Shown here: positions 26,349 through 40,284 of the stretch, piece by piece
Position numbering within the stretch: the stretch's first letter is position 1
Layout: each line of letters starts with the position of its first letter
DNA from: Parvibaculum sp.
GTDB lineage: Bacteria > Pseudomonadota > Alphaproteobacteria > Parvibaculales > Parvibaculaceae
Reading direction: 5' to 3'
Assembly: GCF_030694575.1 (NCBI RefSeq)
Contig: NZ_JAUYUS010000123.1
Coordinates: 16,920 to 80,919, forward strand
Length of the DNA: 64,000 bases
Position numbers and translations under genes: made by a program
Notes under the pieces: generated by a model
The model's database searches: none
The model's input: the letters and a program-made list of their open reading frames with translations, nothing else
Told to the model about the DNA's origin: nothing

Positions 26349-27585
26349 ACGGCGGCGTGCATTCTTTCGCGTCGCATGCACAACGCTGATTGCAATGGCC
26401 GTGTTTGTGGCGCCACTTCGGGCGGCGGAATGCGAAAACCCATCCGCGCCGCGCGGCCTTGAATATTTTCATTCGGCGATAGGCGAAATCGAGACGGGGC
26501 AGCGCTCGCGGCCGCTTACGGTTCTCCATCTCGGCGACAGCCACATTTCTCTCGATACGTTCACGCGCGGATTGCGGACGCGCTGGCGGGAAGAGTTCGG
26601 CAATGCTGGGCGCGGGCTCATGCCGGGCGTACCGTTCCGTTACTACGCGCCGGATGGCTTCAAGCTTGCGATGACAGGCCCGTGGAGCGTTGCTTCGAGT
26701 TTGCCTGCCGATGCCTCTGGTCCCTTCGGCATCCAGGGTTTTCGTGTGAGCGGCGCGGCGCCCGAGGCCATCATGACATTTGAGGCCGCCGATCCTTTCT
26801 CGCGCATCGAACTTGAACTCTACGGCGGACCGGACACCGGCGCGGTGTTGCTGAAAATCGGCGATGCCGCCGCGCTGAAGCTTTCCACCCGTATGGTGGA
26901 GCCTGGGCTCCTGCGGCTCACGGTTCCGGCTTCCGCCGCGCATCGCGCCACGTTGCGGCCGGCGGGCACGGGGCCTGTGCATGTTCTCGGCTGGGCGACC
27001 GGAAATAACGGCGCCGGCGTCCGCTACGACAGCTATGGCATCGTCGCCGCGACGGCGTCTGTCACGACGCGTTGGGACAGGAGCATCGTCAGCGCGCAGG
27101 TCGCCGCGATGAAGCCGGACCTTGTGATCTTCGGTTACGGCACAAACGAGGGCTACAACGACGGCCTCGACATCGGGAGCTACCGGGCGTTGCTCAGGGA
27201 CTTCATCGATCTTGTGGCTTCGGCGGCGCCCGGAGCGTCGCTTGTCCTGCTCGGCCCGTTCGACGGCGCAAGGCGCGGCACAGGCTCGGACTGCGGGGGC
27301 GGCTGGGCAACGCCTCCGAAGCTCGTGCTCGTGCGCGAAGCACAGCGGAGACTGGCAGCGGAGCGGGGTGCCTTTTTCTGGGACGGGGAAACGGCGATGG
27401 GCGGGCTGTGCAGCGCAAATCGATGGGCGCTGGCCACGCCGCCGCTCATGCATGCCGACAGGGTTCACCTGCGACCCGAGGGTGCGGACCGGCTCTCCGC
27501 AAATTTATGGGAAACACTCATGCGTGAGGCAAGTTCGGCGAGCACCAGCCAATGCGGCAAGCAGGCCCAGCCTCCCGGCCCGTAA
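26317..27585 (+). CDS. Second exported SGNH/GDSL hydrolase-like protein
   Basis: A 422-aa protein with a signal peptide ending near APLRAAE (about 37). The SGNH elements are GDSH (73-76), GTNE (275-278) and a C-terminal DRVHLRPEGADRL that supplies the Asp/His. A beta-rich domain inserted at about 110-250 resembles carbohydrate-binding folds. The gene overlaps the DUF459 gene by 32 bp, so both are co-translated. With the AlgI-type MBOAT downstream the pair fits the AlgX/AlgJ-like acetyl-transfer partners of polysaccharide O-acetylation, but the assignment is by context. Confidence 0.78.
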   Translation: MTGSGSARPTERRRAFFRVACTTLIAMAVFVAPLRAAECENPSAPRGLEYFHSAIGEIETGQRSRPLTVLHLGDSHISLDTFTRGLRTRWREEFGNAGRGLMPGVPFRYYAPDGFKLAMTGPWSVASSLPADASGPFGIQGFRVSGAAPEAIMTFEAADPFSRIELELYGGPDTGAVLLKIGDAAALKLSTRMVEPGLLRLTVPASAAHRATLRPAGTGPVHVLGWATGNNGAGVRYDSYGIVAATASVTTRWDRSIVSAQVAAMKPDLVIFGYGTNEGYNDGLDIGSYRALLRDFIDLVASAAPGASLVLLGPFDGARRGTGSDCGGGWATPPKLVLVREAQRRLAAERGAFFWDGETAMGGLCSANRWALATPPLMHADRVHLRPEGADRLSANLWETLMREASSASTSQCGKQAQPPGP

Positions 27586-27715
27586 CGCGGGTAAAAAAAC
27601 CTGTTTTCGGGTGCTTTGAAAGTTTTTCGTTCGGCATCGTTTTTTTTGCGACGGAAACCTTGCTTCACTGCGTGAAATCTCTATCTCGGGGTTTCATTCA
27701 AGGGGCGGGGGAAAT

Positions 27716-30361
27716 ATGCAGTCAATTTGTGAGCGCAACCGTGCGCGGAAAATGCGCGCGTCGGTGTTTGGCGTCTCTTTGCTCGGGACGATGGCACCGC
27801 TTGGTGCCTCCGCGGGCGACCTTTCCATCTCTACAGCCACCACGACCCCGGTTGTAACGTCCAATGCCGACGGTGCAGGTGCGGGCGATGTAGAGGTTAC
27901 GTCGTCCGGATCCCTCACAGTCGGGGCGAGTGAAACCGCGATCACGATCGACAGCGACAACTCCGTTACCAATGCCGGAGCCATCAATGCACTTGCGGCG
28001 GATGGTGTCGGCATCGAGGTTTCATCGGATACGACCGGCGGAATCGTCAATACGGGCACCATCACCACCGGCACTGCGCAAACCGACACCGATGCCGTTG
28101 TCGAGGGTGGACCTGCGGTCCAGGTGAATGCCGATCTCGGCGAGGGCGTCAGCAACAGCGGCACGATCCGGAGCTACGGAAGCGTTGCGGTCCTGTTCGA
28201 ACCAAGCCTGGCAAATATTACCGTCGGCGCAACCGCCGACGGAGCGAGCCTCTATAACGAGGGCGGCATTTATGCCTATGCCTACGATTCCTCGGCGGGG
28301 GGAACGACTGCAGTCCGGATTGGAGGCGGCGGCTTCACGACGACACTGACAGATGGAATCGTCAATGACACGGCCGGTGTCATCGGTGCGTACGGTTACG
28401 ATCAGGATGCCACAGCCATCTCCATACAGAGCGGCGCCGTCATCGGCGGTGCTGTTTCGCTGTCGAATCTCGGCACGATCCGGGCCTCGACGGCTGCCGG
28501 CGGCGGCGACGTCGGTGGCGAAGCCGTGGCAATCGACATCGCTCTTGGTGGCGACCTCGCATCGATTGAAAACGAGGGATCGATCACCGCCACGGCGAGT
28601 GTCGACGGTACGAATGCAACGGCCATACGCGATGCTTCCGGAACGCTGACATCGATCGTCAACTCCGGATCGATTACGGCGACGGCAACCGACACCGGTC
28701 AGGCGATCGCCATCGATCTTTCTGCCTCAAGTGCGACCGTCCTTATTGAAAACGAAGGTAGTATTTCAGGCGACATGCTCTTCGGCGCCGGGGCATATAC
28801 CCTCAATTCGACCGACGGCACGATTGGCAGCGATATTGCCGTTGACGGCGGCAGCCTGACGATGACGCTGTCGGGGGGAAGCGTTTCCTCGATGTCGAGT
28901 ACTCTCACATCCGGTGGCACGCTGTTCCTCACGGTGGACGACGCGATTTTCTACGTACCCGAAGGGGAAGTGTTCGAAGCGACGACGGCGAATTTCGGAG
29001 CGGATTCCACTTTCTTCACAACTTTCGATCCGGTGAACCTGACAACGTCGGGTTATGTGCTCACCACGGGCGCGACGACGTTCGATGTCGGTGCAACCGT
29101 CGACGTCAATTTCACCAGTTATCTGGCCACGACCGCCAGTCTCTTGATTGCCGAAGGCGGCAGCATCGTTGGGGATGCCGGCATCGAACTCGGCGGTGTC
29201 ACGGCTGGATATAACGCCGTTCTCAATCTGATCGGAAACCAGCTCTATCTCGACCTTGAGCGGAAGACGGCGGCGGAGCTTGGGTATTCGGGCTATCTCG
29301 CCGCCATTTACAATGCAGCCCCCACGGCGCTGGAATCGGACGATGTTCTCGGTTCGGCCATAGGCGGCATAGGAACGGAAGCCGAGCTGGAGGCGGCTTA
29401 TACGCAGTTGCTGCCAGACCTTACAGGTGCGCGCGAAAAGAGCGCTGTCATGGCGCAGAACCTGGCTAACGATGCAATCGCGTCGCGGCTTTTCGTTCTT
29501 CGCAATGGCGAAGGCGGCACAGCCAGCAGAGGCAAGCGGTCCCATACAGAGGGCTGGTGGGCAAAGGAGACCTTCTCGACCATCAAGAGGGACGGGAACA
29601 ACGTCACTGGATATGACGGTGACACCTTCGCGCTTTCGCTCGGATACGACAGCTTCGACGGGAATGGTGGCGCCGGCATTTCCTTTACCTATGCAGGCTC
29701 GACCATCGGAAACGATAGAAGCGGTTCTGAAGACAGCAGCTTCGTTTCCTATGCGCTTCAGCTTTACAAGTCCTTCAACGCGGGTCCGGCCTACTGGGAC
29801 CTGATCGGTGGCGTTGCGCTCAACGAATATGAGATGAGGCGCCAGATTCTGATCGGCGCTGTCGACTACCTCGCCGAGGCCGACTCGATGGGCTATCAAG
29901 GCATGGTCTCCACGGATGCGGGCTACCGCATGGACATGGGCGCGCTTATGCTCGTGCCGTCCATTCGGGCCGATTACACTTATCTTCTGATGGAGAGCTA
30001 TTCGGAGAGTGGGGCTGGCGGCGCAAATCTGGACATCGACTCGGGCGATTTCCAGTCGCTCCGGGCGCGGGCGGCGCTCCGGGCTTCGCTCGGTCTGGGC
30101 GAAAAGCGGACTGTCGAGCCTTATGTCGAGGGCGGCTACTCGGCGGAATTGCTGGCTGAAGATGTGGTGGTGGACGGCCGCTTCCATTCGGGCGGAGCCT
30201 TCTCGCTGACCGGTGAACAGGCCAATGAGAGCGCGGCGTTTGTAAACGCCGGCGTTATCTATCGAATGGCGCGCGGCTCACTGTCCGGAGGATATGGCGG
30301 CGAGTTCGGGTCCGATTCTTCTTCTCATCAGCTATCCGTGACGGCCACGCTGCAGTTCTGA
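27716..30361 (+). CDS. Autotransporter (type V secretion) adhesin-like protein
   Basis: An 881-aa outer-membrane autotransporter. It begins with an extended signal peptide (to about APLGASAGD), then a passenger made of repeated beta-helix turns; at least nine N-x-G-x-I style repeats occur between about 80 and 350 (for example VSNSGTIRS, IENEGSISG). An alpha-helical linker near 570-600 precedes the C-terminal beta-barrel (about 610-881), which ends in VTATLQF with the terminal Phe typical of outer-membrane proteins. No protease or catalytic triad is seen. It sits between the SGNH genes and the MBOAT gene, an unusual place for an autotransporter. Confidence 0.87.
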   Translation: MQSICERNRARKMRASVFGVSLLGTMAPLGASAGDLSISTATTTPVVTSNADGAGAGDVEVTSSGSLTVGASETAITIDSDNSVTNAGAINALAADGVGIEVSSDTTGGIVNTGTITTGTAQTDTDAVVEGGPAVQVNADLGEGVSNSGTIRSYGSVAVLFEPSLANITVGATADGASLYNEGGIYAYAYDSSAGGTTAVRIGGGGFTTTLTDGIVNDTAGVIGAYGYDQDATAISIQSGAVIGGAVSLSNLGTIRASTAAGGGDVGGEAVAIDIALGGDLASIENEGSITATASVDGTNATAIRDASGTLTSIVNSGSITATATDTGQAIAIDLSASSATVLIENEGSISGDMLFGAGAYTLNSTDGTIGSDIAVDGGSLTMTLSGGSVSSMSSTLTSGGTLFLTVDDAIFYVPEGEVFEATTANFGADSTFFTTFDPVNLTTSGYVLTTGATTFDVGATVDVNFTSYLATTASLLIAEGGSIVGDAGIELGGVTAGYNAVLNLIGNQLYLDLERKTAAELGYSGYLAAIYNAAPTALESDDVLGSAIGGIGTEAELEAAYTQLLPDLTGAREKSAVMAQNLANDAIASRLFVLRNGEGGTASRGKRSHTEGWWAKETFSTIKRDGNNVTGYDGDTFALSLGYDSFDGNGGAGISFTYAGSTIGNDRSGSEDSSFVSYALQLYKSFNAGPAYWDLIGGVALNEYEMRRQILIGAVDYLAEADSMGYQGMVSTDAGYRMDMGALMLVPSIRADYTYLLMESYSESGAGGANLDIDSGDFQSLRARAALRASLGLGEKRTVEPYVEGGYSAELLAEDVVVDGRFHSGGAFSLTGEQANESAAFVNAGVIYRMARGSLSGGYGGEFGSDSSSHQLSVTATLQF

Positions 30362-30376
30362 GCTGCTTCCTGAGGG

Positions 30377-30412
30377 CGCGCCCGGAGCGGACGAAAAATC
30401 CGCCCGGGCGCG
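30377..30412 (+). terminator. Hairpin after the autotransporter gene
   Basis: Arms 30377-30391 and 30399-30412 pair over 14 bp with one bulged A and a CGAAAAA loop. It begins 16 bp after the stop at 30361. No run of Ts follows, so it could be a stabilising or Rho-related structure rather than a classic intrinsic terminator. Confidence 0.55.
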
Positions 30413-30541
30413 TGCCGCCGGTTGGTTAACTAACAATGCAGGCGCCCGTTGAGCTTTTGCTCCGGTTGGACGATGATCCCCCATGCCGTCATGCCCCCCT
30501 GATGGTTAATTTGGGCGACACGTGCGTGAGTGGCGGGCGGC

Positions 30542-31993
30542 ATGCTTTTTCCGACCATTGAGTTCGGCATATTCTTTCTGATCGTGTTCGCGGTCAGCTG
30601 GGCCGTGCGCTGGACGCCGGGAGTCCGCAAGCTTGTACTGCTTGCGGCCAGCTATTTCTTCTACGGTTGGTGGGACTGGCGGTTTCTCGGTCTGCTTTTT
30701 CTCTCTACGCTCATCAATCATATCGCCGGTCTGGCGCTGGTGCGCACTGAACACGCAGCACTTCGCAAGCTGATTGTCGGATTGGCCGTGACTGCCGGTC
30801 TTTGCATTCTCGGCTTCTTCAAATATTACGACTTCTTTCTCACGTCGTTTGCCGTGGTTCTTGAGACCGCCGGGCTCGAGCGCGACTTGCCTTTCATGCA
30901 GGTGATCCTGCCGGTCGGCATTTCCTTCTTCACCTTCCAGGGCATTTCCTATGTGGTCGATGTCTATCGCGGTCACGTGAAGGCGGAGCAGTCTCTCGTC
31001 AACGTCATGCTCTACATCTCCTTCTTTCCACAGCTCGTGGCGGGGCCGATTGTGCGGGCGGCCGATTTCCTGCCGCAGTTGCACCGCCCGGTCGGCCTGA
31101 CCCGCGCGCATGTCGGCGTCGGCGTGGTGCTGATCCTGTCGGGACTGGCGAAGAAGATGGTGGTCGCGAACTATCTCGCAACCGAACTTGTCGACCCCGT
31201 CTTTTTCGATCCGTCGGCCGTCGGCGCGCTCGATCTGCTGGTCGGCGTCTATGGATATGCGATTCAGATCTACTGCGACTTTTCCGGCTACAGCGATATT
31301 GCCATCGGCGTTGCGGCATTGCTCGGCTATCGGTTTCTCGAAAATTTCGACCAACCGTATCGGGCCTCGAGCCTTCAGGATTTCTGGCGCCGCTGGCACA
31401 TCTCGCTGTCAACGTGGCTTCGCGACTATCTCTATGTACCGCTCGGCGGCAACCGTCATGGCGACGGCAAGACCTACCGCAATCTCTTTCTCACCATGTT
31501 CCTCGGCGGCATCTGGCATGGCGCCGCCTGGACATTCGTCGTCTGGGGCGCATTTCATGGCGGCATGCTCGCACTTGAGCGCTTTGCGCGGAAAAAGCTC
31601 GATGAATACGCGCCGGCGCATCCCGGTCACTACGGCCTCCTGACCGCGATCGGCAACGGGGCGCAGCACTTCGTCGGCATCGTCTGGACGTTTCATCTCG
31701 TTTGCTTCGCCTGGATATTCTTTCGTGCCGACAGCCTCTCGACGGCGGGAAGCTACCTTGCCGGTCTGTTCCGCTGGTCGGATGCCAATCAATACGTCAC
31801 ACCCTTTGCGGTTGGGCTCATTTTGCTTGCCATGTTCTTCCAGTTCACCCCGCGTCATCTCGGCCGCTGGCTTGCGCGTGGTATCCAGTGGCTGCCGTCG
31901 CCTTTGCTCGGGCTTCTGCTGGGTGGTGGTATCTGGCTCATCTGGGCAGTTGCGCCCGAGGGCGTCGCTCCCTTCATCTACTTCCAGTTCTGA
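30542..31993 (+). CDS. AlgI-type MBOAT O-acyltransferase
   Basis: A 483-aa inner-membrane protein of the MBOAT family that passes acetyl groups from the cytoplasm to an exported polysaccharide via SGNH partners. Hallmarks are MLFPTIEF at the start, CDFSGYSDIAIGVAALLGY (245-263), RRWHISLSTWLRDYLY (283-298) and the catalytic GGIWHGAAW with His326. ATG 30542 is favoured because it starts the conserved MLFPT motif; a GTG at 30530 would add 4 residues. A short membrane-anchored protein follows 6 bp after its stop. Confidence 0.9.
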   Translation: MLFPTIEFGIFFLIVFAVSWAVRWTPGVRKLVLLAASYFFYGWWDWRFLGLLFLSTLINHIAGLALVRTEHAALRKLIVGLAVTAGLCILGFFKYYDFFLTSFAVVLETAGLERDLPFMQVILPVGISFFTFQGISYVVDVYRGHVKAEQSLVNVMLYISFFPQLVAGPIVRAADFLPQLHRPVGLTRAHVGVGVVLILSGLAKKMVVANYLATELVDPVFFDPSAVGALDLLVGVYGYAIQIYCDFSGYSDIAIGVAALLGYRFLENFDQPYRASSLQDFWRRWHISLSTWLRDYLYVPLGGNRHGDGKTYRNLFLTMFLGGIWHGAAWTFVVWGAFHGGMLALERFARKKLDEYAPAHPGHYGLLTAIGNGAQHFVGIVWTFHLVCFAWIFFRADSLSTAGSYLAGLFRWSDANQYVTPFAVGLILLAMFFQFTPRHLGRWLARGIQWLPSPLLGLLLGGGIWLIWAVAPEGVAPFIYFQF

Positions 31994-31999
31994 GGTGCC

Positions 32000-32413
32000 A
32001 TGCTCGATTTGCTCCGCGAGATCGAAAGGGAACTGGAAGACGGATGGGAAGCCGCGTCGCGCGCCGAATTGCAGCAGGCCGAGGAGACGCGACGTTCGGT
32101 GGCGCGGGTCGCGCGCACCTTCCTGATCGTCGTACTCATTCTTCTCGTCTTCAGCAGCGACCGGCTGATGAACTGGGTCAATGGCTTCGAAGTCGGGCCG
32201 TTGCAGAACGGTGTGGTGGCGCTGGCGGGCACATGGAGCGAACAGATGTCGAAAAACGGTTTCAACGAACCTGCCGGCCAAGTGCGCGACGGGATGACCG
32301 AACTGCGCGGTACGGGCTGGCCGGAGGTGAGGTCGCGTTTCGACAATGAACGCGCGCGGACCAGAGAAGGTGCGAAACTTTTGCGCGGCATGTTGAGCGA
32401 CCAGCCTGGCTAG
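32000..32413 (+). CDS. Small single-pass membrane protein following the MBOAT gene
   Basis: A 137-aa protein with an acidic, helical N terminus (LLREIEREL), one transmembrane helix at about 42-54 (TFLIVVLILLVF), and a polar C-terminal half with Arg/Glu-rich ends. No family is recognised. It begins 6 bp after the MBOAT stop and is very likely co-transcribed. It could be a small partner or stabiliser of the acyltransferase, as small proteins often are in acetylation loci; this is only inference from position. Confidence 0.68.
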   Translation: MLDLLREIERELEDGWEAASRAELQQAEETRRSVARVARTFLIVVLILLVFSSDRLMNWVNGFEVGPLQNGVVALAGTWSEQMSKNGFNEPAGQVRDGMTELRGTGWPEVRSRFDNERARTREGAKLLRGMLSDQPG

Positions 32414-32418
32414 CGCTG

Positions 32419-32745
32419 CTACAGAGCCGCCTGCAAGATCCAGAGCGTGCCCATGCCGACGGCGAGCGTCGCGAGAACGCTCTTCGTCTTCCAGGCGATC
32501 AGCGTTGCGACGACGCTCGCGATGAGACGCGGATTATCGATCCCGAAATAGAGGCTGCCCGCCTCACCGCGCAGGACGGCCGGCACAATGATTGCCGAAA
32601 GCACGGCGGCCGGCAGGAAGCGCAGCGCCTGCGTCACAGGGGCGGGCAGCGTGAAGCGGCCGCCAAGCTCGATGAAACAGGCACGCAGCGCGAAGGTGCC
32701 GATGCCTATGGCGACGATGGCAAGCCAGACCGTTTGAGCGTCCAT
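32419..32745 (-). CDS. azlD: AzlD family branched-chain amino acid exporter subunit
   Basis: A 108-aa membrane protein with four hydrophobic segments, including TFALRACFIELGGRF and LRFLPAAVLSAIIVPAVL, typical of AzlD. Together with AzlC it exports branched-chain amino acids or analogues. Its ATG at 32745 overlaps the azlC stop (TGATG on the minus strand), so translation is coupled. Confidence 0.9.
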   Translation of the reverse strand: MDAQTVWLAIVAIGIGTFALRACFIELGGRFTLPAPVTQALRFLPAAVLSAIIVPAVLRGEAGSLYFGIDNPRLIASVVATLIAWKTKSVLATLAVGMGTLWILQAAL

Positions 32746-33467
32746 CAGGAGTTCTCCCGGGATTGTGGCATCAGCCTTTCGACCGCATAGCCCGCGGCGA
32801 CACCGGAAATAGCGGCGAGGAAGAGACCGAGATTGAAGGGCAGGCTCCATGCAAGCACGGCGACCGCGCCGCCTGTCAGGGCCGCGGCAGCGTTCGCCCG
32901 GTCGCGGATTGCGGGGACGATCAGCGCGAGGAAGCTCAGAGGTACGAAGAAGTCGAGCGACCAGCTTGCCGGAATGCTGTTGCCCAGGAAATATCCGGCT
33001 GCCGTCGCCGCCAGCCAGACGATCCACATGACTGCCGCGCCGCCCATGTAGAAGGCGTATTTCGCGGCGAGACTCATCTCCGGCCGGGCGGCATAGCGCA
33101 GGACGCTCAGCGCGTAGGATTGGTCGGTCATCAGATAAGAGACGAGCCAGCGTCTCCCGCGCGGCAAGGCCGCCAGATGCCCGGCAAGCGCGGCGCTGTA
33201 CATCGCAAAGCGCAGATTGATCACAAGGCCCGTCAGGATGACCACGAGAACGGGAGCGGCGTCGGCGATGAGTTGCGTCGAGGCAAGCTGCGACGCGCCC
33301 GCAAAGATTACGACCGATTGGCCGATGCCTGCCAGTGCGTCGAGCCCGGCATTGGAAGCGACGACGCCCGCGATCATACCGAAGGGTATGGCGCCCGGCA
33401 GCAGCGGCGCCATGACGCGAATGCCGTCGATCCAGTCCTGTCTTGTGGTCTCGTTCATCGGGTTCAT
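32745..33467 (-). CDS. azlC: AzlC family branched-chain amino acid exporter subunit
   Basis: A 240-aa polytopic protein with the AzlC signature region PLLPGAIPFGMIAGVVA near the N terminus and FAGASQLASTQLIADAAP around residue 60. It pairs with AzlD; together they form the exporter. Start ATG 33467, with an in-frame ATG at 33458 as alternative. The gltD terminator lies upstream, so this operon has its own promoter. Confidence 0.92.
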   Translation of the reverse strand: MNPMNETTRQDWIDGIRVMAPLLPGAIPFGMIAGVVASNAGLDALAGIGQSVVIFAGASQLASTQLIADAAPVLVVILTGLVINLRFAMYSAALAGHLAALPRGRRWLVSYLMTDQSYALSVLRYAARPEMSLAAKYAFYMGGAAVMWIVWLAATAAGYFLGNSIPASWSLDFFVPLSFLALIVPAIRDRANAAAALTGGAVAVLAWSLPFNLGLFLAAISGVAAGYAVERLMPQSRENS

Positions 33468-33492
33468 CGTTCTTTCATCCAGCTCACGAAAA

Positions 33493-33520
33493 AGCCCCCG
33501 TGATACGTGTCACGGGGGCT
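33493..33520 (-). terminator. Intrinsic terminator downstream of gltBD
   Basis: AGCCCCCGTGA (33493-33503) and TCACGGGGGCT (33510-33520) form an 11-bp perfect stem with a 6-nt loop. On the minus strand it is followed by a run of Ts, so it terminates transcription coming from gltD; it also separates that operon from azlC. Confidence 0.92.
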
Positions 33521-33551
33521 TTGTCTTCGATCTTCTTGCGCTTTGATCGGA

Positions 33552-34973
33552 TCAGCGCGGAAGCGTTGTTTCCCCCATGAGAAAGAGATCTACCTCGCGA
33601 GCAGCCTGACGGCCCTCGCGGATCGCCCATACCACGAGCGACTGTCCGCGCCGCATGTCGCCGGCGGCGAAAACCTTGCCGAGACTCGATTTGTAAGTCG
33701 CGGTGTCGGCAGCCACGTTGCCGCGGGGATCGAGCTGGACACCAAGTTCCTTGAGCATGCCCTCGTGCACGGGATGTACGAAGCCCATTGCGAGAAGCAC
33801 GAGATCGGCTTTGATTTCGAATTCGCTGCCGGGAACAGGCTGCATCTTCTCATCGACCCGCGTGCATTCGATGGCCGTCACATGGCCGTCCTTGCCGAGG
33901 ATGCGGCGGGTCATCACGGCGAAGTCGCGCGTGGCGCCTTCGGCCTGGCTCGATGAAGTGCGCATCCTGAGTGGCCAGTCCGGCCAGGTTAGGAGCTTGT
34001 TTTCCTTCTCGGGCGGCGCCGGCATGATTTCGAGCTGCGTCACCGATACGGCGCCCTGACGGAACGAGGTGCCGATACAGTCGGAGCCGGTGTCGCCGCC
34101 GCCGATCACGACGACATGCTTGCCGCCGGCGAGAATGGGCTCGACCTGACCGATCGGTTCATCCGAAACGCGGCGGTTCTGCTGCGGCAGGAATTCCATC
34201 GCGAAGTGAACGCCGGAAAGCTCGCGGCCTTCCACCGGCAGATCGCGCGGCTTCTCCGATCCGCCGGTGAGGATGACGGCGTCGAATCCGGACAGGAGTT
34301 CCTTCGCATCCTTGTTGACGCCGACATGGACGCCGTAGTGGAAGGTGACGCCTTCCGCCTCCATCTGTTCGACTCGGCGGTCGATGTGAAGCTTCTCCAT
34401 CTTGAAGTCGGGAATGCCATAGCGGAGCAAGCCGCCTGCCTTCTGGAACTTCTCGAAAAGATGGACATCGTGGCCGCGCCGGGCAAGCTGCTGGGCGGCG
34501 GCGAGGCCTGCCGGGCCCGAGCCGACAATGGCGACGCGCTTGCCGGTTTTCTTCGCGGGTACCTGCGGGGCAATCCAGCCTTCCTTCCAGCCACGATCGA
34601 CGATCGCACATTCGATCGTCTTGATCGTAACCGGGGCATCGGTGAGGTTCAGGGTGCAGCTCGCCTCGCAGGGGGCGGGGCAGATGCGGCCCGTGAACTC
34701 AGGGAAGTTATTCGTCGAATGGAGATTGCGGCAGGCTTCCGCCCAATCGGCCTGATAGACGAGGTCGTTCCAGTCCGGGATCTGGTTGTTCACCGGGCAG
34801 CCATTGTGACAATAGGGGATACCGCAATCCATGCAGCGCGCCGCCTGATCGCGCAGCGCCTCTTCGGCGAGCGGGATGACGAACTCGTTGAAATTGCGAA
34901 CGCGGTCCGCGGCCGGCAGGTACTTCCGGTCCTGCCGGTCGATTTCCAGGAAGCCTGTAATCTTGCCCAACAC
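33552..34973 (-). CDS. gltD: Glutamate synthase small subunit
   Basis: A 473-aa FAD/NADPH-binding subunit of glutamate synthase that transfers electrons to the large subunit. The N-terminal Cys-rich iron-sulfur region ([14 protein letters not shown], then CPAPCEASC) precedes the FAD domain [17 protein letters not shown] and the NADPH domain with [11 protein letters not shown]. Start is GTG at 34973, directly abutting the gltB stop, with GGGAGAG as the ribosome-binding site. gltB and gltD form one operon ended by the terminator at 33493-33520. Confidence 0.97.
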   Translation of the reverse strand: MLGKITGFLEIDRQDRKYLPAADRVRNFNEFVIPLAEEALRDQAARCMDCGIPYCHNGCPVNNQIPDWNDLVYQADWAEACRNLHSTNNFPEFTGRICPAPCEASCTLNLTDAPVTIKTIECAIVDRGWKEGWIAPQVPAKKTGKRVAIVGSGPAGLAAAQQLARRGHDVHLFEKFQKAGGLLRYGIPDFKMEKLHIDRRVEQMEAEGVTFHYGVHVGVNKDAKELLSGFDAVILTGGSEKPRDLPVEGRELSGVHFAMEFLPQQNRRVSDEPIGQVEPILAGGKHVVVIGGGDTGSDCIGTSFRQGAVSVTQLEIMPAPPEKENKLLTWPDWPLRMRTSSSQAEGATRDFAVMTRRILGKDGHVTAIECTRVDEKMQPVPGSEFEIKADLVLLAMGFVHPVHEGMLKELGVQLDPRGNVAADTATYKSSLGKVFAAGDMRRGQSLVVWAIREGRQAAREVDLFLMGETTLPR

Positions 34974-39677
<4,704 letters not shown>

Positions 39678-40284
39678 CCTTCCACCCAGACCCGCTCATG
39701 GGGGTTACGGCCCCATTCACGACGCAGGTCGCCTCGACGTATTCAATTCTTCACTCGCGCGCGCCGCCCTTCCCCCGAACCTTTCCGGCCGGGCCCCGAT
39801 TCCTCGGGGCGGGGGACGCTAGCGGACCGCGCGTTATCGCAAAAGTCCCAGCCTGCAAATTCGGCCTGAAAATCCCGGCCAAAATTCCGGCGAGACAAGT
39901 CGCCGCCGGACCGCTTCGGCGGTCCACCTTCCGGCACGCCCGGGCGCCGCCGTCAGACCCGACGAATGGCGCTCTTGCATGCCCTTGCAGTGTGCCGCCA
40001 TCTCAGACGGAGCTTTCTGCTGGGCGCTCCCTATTGCCCGGAGCGGAGGCTTTTACTGAGGCCGGCAGACCATCGTTTTCGGTCGACCGTTCGCACCTGA
40101 AAAGTCACGCTTTCCCGGCTGCCGGATCATGCCAAACCTAGCCCCCTGAATCAAGTAAATAAGACAGGATTGCTGACCTATAGACGGCAGCCGATCTTTT
40201 CAATAATTATGGAATATTTCAGGCGGTTCCGTCGTGGGTCCGTCTCTGACATGCTTTCCCGGCAAGAACAAGCGGGAGAGGCGA
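39678..40284. other. Intergenic region between gltB and the VOC gene
   Basis: About 600 bp without a convincing gene. A 7-bp stem with a TTCG loop (GGACCGC/GCGGTCC) is at 39908-39925. An AT-rich stretch near 40195-40215, unusual in this GC-rich context, is the likely promoter of the VOC gene. No sigma-54 signature or riboswitch could be recognised. Confidence 0.6.

Noticed and set aside
28766..30187. A 473-codon frame opposite the autotransporter gene
   Set aside because: Shadow frame; the plus-strand autotransporter has signal peptide, repeats and barrel ending in Phe.
39961..39990. A sigma-54 promoter for glutamate synthase
   Set aside because: The TGGCGC run near 39966 lacks TTGC at the right spacing and lies on the wrong strand for gltB.
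39698..40141. A 147-codon frame in the gltB upstream gap
   Set aside because: No ribosome-binding site, no similarity pattern and arginine/proline-rich random composition.
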